Shown here piece after piece: positions 1-5,498 of a stretch of DNA of 5,498 nucleotides. How positions within the stretch are numbered: position 1 is the stretch's first letter; every line of letters starts with the position of its first letter. A model generated the notes under the pieces. That model did no database searches and was not told the DNA's origin. It saw only the letters and a program-made list of their open reading frames with translations. Source of the stretch: CAYVBJ01 sp964449075 (lineage in GTDB: Bacteria > Bacteroidota > Rhodothermia > Balneolales > Balneolaceae); NCBI GenBank assembly GCA_964449075.1, contig CAYVBJ010000108.1, forward strand, positions 1 to 5,498, read 5' to 3'. Both the position numbers and the translations under genes were made by a program.

Positions 1-911
1 TCAAAGCCGTACACCAAAATATGTCCCGAACCACAGGCTTGGTCGAGCAACGTTAGCTCTTCGGGTTTATTAATTGTGAGTACGTCTTCAGCAGTCACAT
101 CTGTTTCGATGTAATACTCCATATGTTCTTTCAAGTTCGAATTGGGATTGTTTAACATCCAGAGCTTCCCCACTGTATTTTGCACCATATACTCTACAAT
201 CCAACGCGGTGTGAATAACTGTGTAGCAGCTGGAATTTCTTCTTTCTTAACTTTTCCCTTAGATGCAAATACTTCATCCTTCTTCTCTGAAATATAGAAT
301 TGATACAGCCACCCAAGCACTTCTACTTCTTTGCAATTTTCTGAAGTAATTGCCTTCCTTATTTCCGCTAAAATTGATTGCGTACTCAAGAGGTCATCAG
401 GCAATAGTAATTCCGTGTAATCATTGATTTCTTCAAAAAGAAATGGAAACGTGTTATGTAAGTGATTACATGATGCAGTTAAAAGCATGGAATATACCTC
501 TGCTTGCGGATTGGGACTAGCCAGCTTACCTTGTAATAGGTCAAAGATTTTATTTCTGTCTACTTTTAATTCCTGAGTAATCGTGCCTCCTAAAGCCTGA
601 GATAATAACTCAGGAGTTTGACTTTCCTCCCTTCCAGAAATAATAGATATTCCCAATGGTTGATAATCATTCACATCCATGTAACGAAGAGCAACAAAAC
701 GGTTGAACCAAGTGTAGGCCACCATTTCTACTGTCTGCTCTTTCCCTTCCACTTTGATTTGTTCACGAAGTTGTTTAATCGCTTTTTGCTTCTCGCGTAA
801 TTCAGGCGTGTCTGCTTCCAAGACAAAGTCGATCTTATTAGTGATCAGTTTCAATAACTTCTTTCTTGCTCTAGGAGCAAATTTCTTTAGTTGATTTGTA
901 TCAATAGCCAT
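1..911 (-). CDS. pglX: PglX, BREX adenine-specific DNA methyltransferase, N-terminal part (3' end outside window)
   Basis: The frame opens with ATG at 911, eight bases after brxC, and stays open for 303 full codons plus two bases (GA-) to the left edge. Full PglX is about 1200 residues, so about a quarter is present. PglX transfers a methyl group from S-adenosylmethionine to N6 of adenine in a non-palindromic site, marking host DNA, and is also needed for phage exclusion. The start MAIDTNQLKKFAPRAR resembles PglX N-termini. Other family blocks are YTWFNRFVALRYMDV (66-80), VLGWLYQFYISEKKDEV (near 200-217), and IPAATQLFTPRWIVEYMVQN (226-245), a highly characteristic stretch before the catalytic domain. 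At 290-297 is SAM-binding motif I, DQACGSGH, with Q291 where the family normally has proline. The NPPY catalytic motif and the target-recognition region lie beyond the edge. Either type 1 or type 5 BREX is possible; the gene order suggests type 1. Confidence 0.95.
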   Translation of the reverse strand, partial: MAIDTNQLKKFAPRARKKLLKLITNKIDFVLEADTPELREKQKAIKQLREQIKVEGKEQTVEMVAYTWFNRFVALRYMDVNDYQPLGISIISGREESQTPELLSQALGGTITQELKVDRNKIFDLLQGKLASPNPQAEVYSMLLTASCNHLHNTFPFLFEEINDYTELLLPDDLLSTQSILAEIRKAITSENCKEVEVLGWLYQFYISEKKDEVFASKGKVKKEEIPAATQLFTPRWIVEYMVQNTVGKLWMLNNPNSNLKEHMEYYIETDVTAEDVLTINKPEELTLLDQACGSGHILVYGF

Positions 912-919
912 AAAAAGAT
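912..919 (-). other. 8-base brxC-pglX spacer, leader without Shine-Dalgarno
   Basis: The only intergenic bases in the window read ATCTTTTT on the minus strand, between the brxC stop TAA (922-920) and the pglX ATG (911-909). There is no purine-rich ribosome site, promoter or terminator in it, so pglX must be read from the same transcript as brxABC. The AT-rich leader fits Bacteroidota start sites. Confidence 0.7.
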
Positions 920-3900
920 TTATATATGTATTCTTCTGTTTAGATCTATTTGTTTATATAGCTCTTGCCTTAGCTCTTCCGTATATTCCTCGACTTCCTC
1001 CCTCGTTTTCAATACACGTTTTTTATTACTTATTGGCATATTGGAAAGCTGTATGTATTCAGGTTTGGGTTCTGAAGCCACTCTACTTTCTTTCTCATTC
1101 AATTTAGCTTGAATCTCAGGTAGCAGATTTAATTGCTGGACGAGTAAGGAATCTGCTCTATCTGAATATTCTTTCAGGTTTGCAATGTACCTTTCCTTTT
1201 CTATCTGGTCATTTAGGTTTTTGAAAGGCTTAAATAGTTGCTCTTTCTCGTTTTCTGGTATTTCTGAATCCAGTGTTTCCTGCTGGAGTTGATTGAGGTT
1301 TACCTCTATTCGTCTTCGTGCATCAAGTCTGTATTTTTCAAGCTGTTCTTTTATTTTCGTTTTAATCTGGTCATGAGCCTCTTTGGCATTTCTGACTATA
1401 TCTCCCCTGTAAGGTGTATCATCTTCCTTCAATGCTGTTAACTTATCCATGAGGTCCTCTGAGACATATTTTAGATTCGTCGCATCACTATTCAGGGTTT
1501 GCATTACCTTGTCATAAATTTCTTTTTGGCTGCCGTGCATAAATGATTGAATAGGCTCCCAATGATCTACTTTAAAGTTAAGGACAGCATCTTCATTTTT
1601 GAGGCCCTGATCAAAAAGGTCATTTCGATTCAATCTTTTTAGTTCGCGCAAGTCGTCATGAAAATCATCTAATTTCTCTAAAAAAGGGATACTGGATTTC
1701 AGTGTTTTCAGGTTTTCCACCTTTGAAATCAGTTGATCTAGTTTATCAAAAAACGAGTTAGCAATTTCTTTAGGCTCAGAATAAGAACAACCAACATCAA
1801 AAAGGTTGTTATAGAATTCCTTTATGCGGTTCACATCGGTTTGCTCAATTTTAGCCTGAGGCTGTAAAATGGTTGTTGGGTGATGGCGTGTATTAAGAAT
1901 ACATTCCAAAAACTCCTCGCTATTCAAATATGCTCCATTTTCCAGGGGCTCTACCATGGCTTTTTTATAAAGCCTGACCAACACTGCCCATAATGACATT
2001 TCTGGCCATCCGTATGGTTTCGATGTAAACTGATTTTTTAAATCCGTTAAAGGAAGCCTTTGGTTTTGATTATTAAGCAACTTTACATATTGGTATACTT
2101 GTCTTTCAGCATCTTTCAATCCTGATTCGTTATCCTTGAATAGATCATCTGCATCTGCTGACATGGCTTGTCTTACTCCTTCTTCCGTGGATGGAATATT
2201 AGATACATAACTCAAACTCGAATAGACCTTCGAGACGAGTTGGTTAAAGCCTTCAACTACTTTCGCTTTGCCATCATTTCCAGGAGTTATTTCCAATAAA
2301 GTACCATTACAATAGAATTGGCTGTGCCCTACTAGCTCTCTCAGGCTGGAAACAATATTCCTTCTCCTTTCTTCATTAAGCGACTCTTGAATTCGAAGAA
2401 TCTTTTCAACTTCAACATCAATACCTCCCTGCCCTCTTTTTTGATTGATATATAATCGTGATTTTAAGAACATTCTCACATCATCTATCAGACTCATGCG
2501 ATCATCAAGTCTGATAAGCATATTTTCCTGATTAATCATACTTGCCCTGCTTGCAAAGTTGTCTTCATCATATTTATCATGAAGAGGTGTAAGAATCTCA
2601 ATTCCTAATTCACTTTCTCTACCAATTGAAGTGCCATCTACTTTCTTTGTATATGAATAGGATACATTGAGAGGGCCTGCAGTAATTTTATTGCTGTTGA
2701 TCACTTCCTCAAAAATCATGCTGCCTAGTACTTCCTGAACACGTGCATTATCCACGGTAGTTTGCCTGATTTCTTCTTGTATATCTTTCTCCTTATCAGT
2801 CAGGAATTCATAATAATTACCATTTCTCTGTATATAAACCTCTTGCTCAAGCTCATTTAAGGCTATTTGCAGCCTCTCTCTTAACTTATCAAGGTCAACC
2901 TCCATGTCGTCGATTAAAAGCACACTGAGGTTGTGCAAGTCCGCTTTAAATTGATTGTAGTATTTGACGAGTAGTAGTGCTTTCAATACTCTTATAGCAA
3001 ATTGGTTGTCTTCTTTGTTATCCTCAGCTAAATATATCTGCCTCTGAATATTTCCACGCAGGCTGGTTCTAATACCATCAAAAAGTTGGTCAAATGGAAC
3101 TAAGGTGTTCTTTACAGGTTTTGCCTTTTCGTCTATGGATTTCAATACATGTTGGAATACCCCCAACATTGATCGCTCACCCACAGATTGCGCTTTTCCC
3201 TGAAAAGCAGCATGATCCGATAATGTCATAATACTCTGCTGAAAAAGATCAAACTGGTAGGATACAAATGGAAAAATATTTGTGAATCTATTCTCAGAAA
3301 AATCAGTCCTGAACTGAATACCTTCTCCTGAAAAACTAAGCATTGTTTCCAGTGAGGCATGTTTTTCTCTCCAGACTTGACTCAAGAGTTCTTCTCCCTT
3401 TTCGTCTTTTTTCAATAAGCGAATCGAGACCACCTCATCCACATTAGACCTCGTCAATGGAACCCTGATACTGAAACGTCCTTGTATTCTAGCAAATTCG
3501 TCCTGATTGATAGCCGTATTGTCACCCACCACTGCCTCAATATCCTCTTGTGCTGTAGCGAAGACCCAAACTCTGTTATTTGTAGCCTCAGCGAGAGTCT
3601 CCGCAATGGTTTGCAGATTCAGCATGAGCTTAACATTGTCTGAAATGTATTGTCCCACCTCATCGATGAAAATATTCATTCGAGCATTCGGCCCTTTTCG
3701 ATCTAGGTGATCATTAATCAATTGACCAAATTGATCAATCGATAGATTCAAGTCCTTTTCTTGAACCTCTATGATATCTGAATACTCTTGCGCAGGGCGA
3801 CCTTTGACTTTTGAAAGTGCCTGAGTAATATATTCATTGATCTCAGGATCCCAATAGTCGTTTCTTTTATCTTCCCAATCATCACCAGAGAATTCTCTGA

Positions 3901-4444
3901 ACTCCTTCTTGAATTTTTCAAATTCATCAGACTTGTACAACCAATACTCAAATTGAGCTAAATGTCTTATGTGTCCATATAAGCCAAGGTGATCATAGAA
4001 TACTTTATAGAAAATACTAACGAGTGGGTCATCAGAATTTCGAGCATGAGTGTCAGACTGCTTATCTATATTGAAAATCAAGGAATCGGCTTCTTGTTTG
4101 ACCGCCTTCAGAATATCCGCCTTTAATATCTCATCATCCTCGATCTTTTCAGCAAACAGATCTCCCACTTTATATCCATCATGCTCCATGTTCTTAAGCA
4201 CGAAAGATAGAATTTTAAGCAAGTGCGATTTACCCGACCCAAAAAAGCCAGAAATCCATACACCGTTCTTGCTTGCGCCTTTATTATATTCAGAAAACAA
4301 AGGTTTCAGTTTTTTCTGAATATCCTTGGTTATGACATACTCAGTGATTTCATTGGAAATAAAACGATCATCCTCAGCCTTAATGACTGTTTCGATTTCA
4401 CGATGTATGTCCTTTTCAAAAAGATTATGAAATTTCATTATCAT
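920..4444 (-). CDS. brxC: BrxC, BREX P-loop ATPase (BrxC/PglY family)
   Basis: This gene encodes a 1174-residue ATPase, close to the usual 1100-1250 residues for BrxC. The N-terminus (NLFEKDIHREIETVIKAEDD, 7-26) is typical of the family. The nucleotide site is clear: Walker A GFFGSGKS at 66-73 (K72, S73), Walker B MNIFIDEVGQYI at 256-267 (D261, E262), and a likely sensor-1 strand VWVFATAQED at 292-301. IQGRFSIRVPL at 320-330 could supply an arginine finger. Further conserved-looking blocks are FPFVSYQFDL (391-400) and SVGERSMLGVFQ (420-431), the latter perhaps carrying a sensor-2 arginine (inference). The C-terminal third (about 850-1174) is highly charged and helical, likely coiled coil, with no membrane segment or signal peptide. 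BrxC is a core subunit working with BrxB, PglX and PglZ in host-DNA methylation and exclusion of unmodified phage. Two in-frame starts, at 4444 and 4438, are equally plausible; the first overlaps the brxB stop as ATGA. No frameshift or missing motif is seen. Confidence 0.96.
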   Translation of the reverse strand: MIMKFHNLFEKDIHREIETVIKAEDDRFISNEITEYVITKDIQKKLKPLFSEYNKGASKNGVWISGFFGSGKSHLLKILSFVLKNMEHDGYKVGDLFAEKIEDDEILKADILKAVKQEADSLIFNIDKQSDTHARNSDDPLVSIFYKVFYDHLGLYGHIRHLAQFEYWLYKSDEFEKFKKEFREFSGDDWEDKRNDYWDPEINEYITQALSKVKGRPAQEYSDIIEVQEKDLNLSIDQFGQLINDHLDRKGPNARMNIFIDEVGQYISDNVKLMLNLQTIAETLAEATNNRVWVFATAQEDIEAVVGDNTAINQDEFARIQGRFSIRVPLTRSNVDEVVSIRLLKKDEKGEELLSQVWREKHASLETMLSFSGEGIQFRTDFSENRFTNIFPFVSYQFDLFQQSIMTLSDHAAFQGKAQSVGERSMLGVFQHVLKSIDEKAKPVKNTLVPFDQLFDGIRTSLRGNIQRQIYLAEDNKEDNQFAIRVLKALLLVKYYNQFKADLHNLSVLLIDDMEVDLDKLRERLQIALNELEQEVYIQRNGNYYEFLTDKEKDIQEEIRQTTVDNARVQEVLGSMIFEEVINSNKITAGPLNVSYSYTKKVDGTSIGRESELGIEILTPLHDKYDEDNFASRASMINQENMLIRLDDRMSLIDDVRMFLKSRLYINQKRGQGGIDVEVEKILRIQESLNEERRRNIVSSLRELVGHSQFYCNGTLLEITPGNDGKAKVVEGFNQLVSKVYSSLSYVSNIPSTEEGVRQAMSADADDLFKDNESGLKDAERQVYQYVKLLNNQNQRLPLTDLKNQFTSKPYGWPEMSLWAVLVRLYKKAMVEPLENGAYLNSEEFLECILNTRHHPTTILQPQAKIEQTDVNRIKEFYNNLFDVGCSYSEPKEIANSFFDKLDQLISKVENLKTLKSSIPFLEKLDDFHDDLRELKRLNRNDLFDQGLKNEDAVLNFKVDHWEPIQSFMHGSQKEIYDKVMQTLNSDATNLKYVSEDLMDKLTALKEDDTPYRGDIVRNAKEAHDQIKTKIKEQLEKYRLDARRRIEVNLNQLQQETLDSEIPENEKEQLFKPFKNLNDQIEKERYIANLKEYSDRADSLLVQQLNLLPEIQAKLNEKESRVASEPKPEYIQLSNMPISNKKRVLKTREEVEEYTEELRQELYKQIDLNRRIHI
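4441..4444 (-). other. brxB/brxC ATGA stop-start overlap
   Basis: The brxB stop TGA (4443-4441) shares bases with the first possible brxC ATG (4444-4442). A second ATG sits two codons further in, at 4438-4436. The upstream stretch is A-rich (TTAAAAAT), without a Shine-Dalgarno sequence. This is the classic arrangement for translational coupling of two subunits made in a fixed ratio. Confidence 0.8.
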
Positions 4445-5028
4445 ATTTTTAATTCATCAATGGGGTGCGCTCGATAGTATTTTTGATCAGGTATCCTATC
4501 AAAAAGTGTCAGCTGTCGACCTTTGTAGGTCCCTGGATAAAACACGATAGTAGAAATGCTTTCCAGCGCATCTGTTAAGTGGTTTAATAACTCATTGGCT
4601 CTGATCATTGGATATACTTTCGATACTCCTTTTATGAGCAGTATTTTTGTTTCTCCTTGTCCAAATTCAGCTTGGATAGCAGGTATGAAGCGAGAATCTA
4701 TATCTATCGTTGAACGTAATCTGGAAAGGAACTTTTCGCTGGGAAATTTGCTTTCTAAAGCGATAAATTTCTGTAAACCAAAGTGGCTGTCGATGACCGT
4801 GCAGCACAAATCAAACAGATCCACTACTTGCGTTGGGATACCCTCTGCTTTCAGCCGTTTATGCAAGGCAATTACTTGTTCGTCTACTACCTGTTCACTT
4901 TCAATTTTATAGTCAAAAATATAAAATGGGATATTTCCTCCAATCAGCTTTCGATCCAAGAATTCCTCTCTGGATACAAGCTCGAACATCCTCTCAAAAC
5001 GCTCTATAATGTGTTTGTCATTGCTCAT
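4441..5028 (-). CDS. brxB: BrxB, BREX core protein (DUF1788 family)
   Basis: This gene encodes a 195-residue protein of the DUF1788/BrxB family. BrxB is a small cytoplasmic core component of type 1 BREX, needed with BrxC, PglX and PglZ for methylation and phage exclusion; its biochemical activity is not settled. Visible marks are GNIPFYIFDY at 31-40, ILLIKGVSKVYPMIRANELL at 129-148, and the C-terminal signature FYPGTYKGRQLTLFDRI at 163-179 followed by YYRAHPID at 184-191. The last block is the most diagnostic for the family. The frame is open back to an ATG at 5139, but that start would add 37 unconserved residues lying wholly over brxA. The ATG at 5028 gives the normal family length (about 200) and a short 11-base overlap with brxA, so it was chosen. 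No Shine-Dalgarno sequence precedes it, which suggests translation coupled to brxA. The stop overlaps the brxC start. Confidence 0.93.
   Translation of the reverse strand: MSNDKHIIERFERMFELVSREEFLDRKLIGGNIPFYIFDYKIESEQVVDEQVIALHKRLKAEGIPTQVVDLFDLCCTVIDSHFGLQKFIALESKFPSEKFLSRLRSTIDIDSRFIPAIQAEFGQGETKILLIKGVSKVYPMIRANELLNHLTDALESISTIVFYPGTYKGRQLTLFDRIPDQKYYRAHPIDELKI
5018..5028 (-). other. brxA/brxB 11-base coding overlap
   Basis: On the minus strand the brxB ATG (5028-5026) lies inside the last codons of brxA (FLHEQ, stop TGA at 5020-5018), in a different frame. The leader before this ATG is T-rich (TTGGTTTTTAC) and has no Shine-Dalgarno motif. Initiation therefore probably depends on ribosomes finishing brxA, or on a Bacteroidota-type leader without Shine-Dalgarno pairing. 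Confidence 0.75.
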
Positions 5029-5498
5029 GTAAAAACCAAATAAGTTTTGCCTCTTCATCAGCCTGTACTGCATGCTTAAAGGCGACAGGTAAATAAGGAC
5101 GGTGTAATTTGAATGATTGCTTTTTCTCGAACATGCCAACCTCTCTCATCATGCCGAAAATCCTACTGCGTATCTTATTAAATGTAGCCTCAGATCGGTT
5201 TTTCAAGTCAGGATACTCTTCCTCCAACCTTAGGATATATCTATCAAAGTCATGGTAGGTTATTTTATGCGGAGTATTCCTGAAAGCGTGAATTACTTCC
5301 TCTTCGACAAATCGAACTGCAATTTCATATGTCTTGAGCACAGCCAGGAATGCTATCAATTTTTTCTCATTCGTGTCGCCTTCAGCGAGTAGTTTCCGTT
5401 GTTCTATAGTAAGAGTTTTCCAACGCTTCCGCAGTTCGGTCAATTTCCTTTTGTGCGACTTCTGCCTAGCCACTTGTGTAACCGACATGGGTACCTGA
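5018..5498 (-). CDS. brxA: BrxA, BREX accessory protein (DUF1819 family), probably 5'-partial at window edge
   Basis: This gene encodes a small, basic, helix-rich protein matching the DUF1819/BrxA pattern. BrxA of characterised BREX systems is a DNA-binding protein with helix-turn-helix folds, and its role is accessory. Counting from the first in-window ATG at 5488 (156 residues), one sees a lysine/arginine-rich helix at about 8-25 (HKRKLTELRKRW), the family-like segment LIAFLAVLKTYEIAVRFVEE at 44-63, then DFDRYI at 80-85 and ATFNKIRSRIFGMMREVGMF at 101-120, which resembles a winged-helix end. The family is usually near 200 residues and has about 40 residues before the basic helix, which are missing here. 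The codons upstream of the ATG (CAG GTA CCC) stay open to position 5498, so the true start is probably outside the window. The 3' end overlaps brxB by 11 bases. The family call is from remembered patterns. It is supported mainly by position directly before brxB and brxC. Confidence 0.85.
   Translation of the reverse strand, partial: QVPMSVTQVARQKSHKRKLTELRKRWKTLTIEQRKLLAEGDTNEKKLIAFLAVLKTYEIAVRFVEEEVIHAFRNTPHKITYHDFDRYILRLEEEYPDLKNRSEATFNKIRSRIFGMMREVGMFEKKQSFKLHRPYLPVAFKHAVQADEEAKLIWFLHEQ

Noticed and set aside
523..532. GGTAAG-like hexamer on the minus strand (complement of CTTACC), the site methylated by the E. coli BREX system.
   Set aside because: BREX recognition sites differ between hosts and are set by the unseen part of PglX. 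One chance hexamer in 5.5 kb carries no information.
889..935. AT-rich stretch around the brxC end and pglX start (TATATATG, AAAAAGAT) as a possible promoter or terminator.
   Set aside because: It has no paired -35/-10 elements with sensible spacing, no hairpin followed by a T-run, and most of it is the coding end of brxC. The non-coding part is only 8 bases.
618..1112. Short plus-strand open frames at 618-800 and 891-1112.
   Set aside because: They are antisense to pglX and the brxC 3' end, biased to S/L/F/C as expected for the complement of charged helical proteins, and show no family resemblance.
3507..5043. Plus-strand open frames at 3507-3710, 4050-4319, 4223-4477, 4556-4912 and 4783-5043, and a minus-strand frame at 3769-3951.
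   Set aside because: All are shadows of well-supported brxC, brxB and brxA coding sequence in other frames.
5029..5139. N-terminal extension of brxB from the ATG at 5139 (a 232-residue version).
   Set aside because: The extra 37 residues lie entirely within brxA in another frame, look unlike the DUF1788 family, and would make the protein longer than usual. The ATG at 5028 gives 195 residues.
1..5498. Search for CRISPR arrays, tRNAs, insertion sequences, direct or inverted repeats and attachment sites.
   Set aside because: By eye, nothing beyond short low-complexity runs was found; essentially the whole window is coding for the four BREX genes.

Overview
The window is a compact, single-strand (minus) piece of a BREX anti-phage defence island. 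Reading right to left, it holds four genes in the order expected at the head of a type 1 BREX operon: the 3' part of brxA (DUF1819 family, 5018-5498, probably running off the right edge), brxB (DUF1788 family, 4441-5028), brxC (the large AAA+-type ATPase, 920-4444), and the first 303 codons of pglX (the BREX adenine-specific DNA methyltransferase, 1-911), which runs off the left edge exactly at its S-adenosylmethionine-binding motif. The remaining core genes of such an operon, pglZ and brxL (or brxHII in a type 5 locus), would lie beyond position 1 and are not seen.

The four frames are packed with almost no spacer. brxA and brxB overlap by 11 bases, brxB and brxC by 4 bases (an ATGA stop/start overlap), and brxC and pglX are separated by 8 bases. 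No promoter, terminator, RNA gene, repeat, insertion sequence or CRISPR array was recognised, and there is no intergenic stretch long enough to hide another gene. All plus-strand open frames are shadows of the minus-strand genes.

The DNA is moderately AT-rich, and the starts of brxB, brxC and pglX have AT-rich leaders without a Shine-Dalgarno-like GGAGG. This fits a member of the Bacteroidota, but that assignment is inferred from composition and start context only.

From what is known of BREX, PglX marks host DNA by N6-adenine methylation at a non-palindromic site. BrxB, BrxC and PglZ work with it both for methylation and for blocking replication of unmarked phage DNA. BrxA is a small DNA-binding accessory protein. 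All four proteins here look intact within the window: the Walker A and B motifs of BrxC and motif I of PglX are present. The system is therefore a known type rather than a new one. The points worth a second look are the P-to-Q change in PglX motif I, the unresolved BrxA start, the tightly coupled gene junctions, and what lies just outside both edges.
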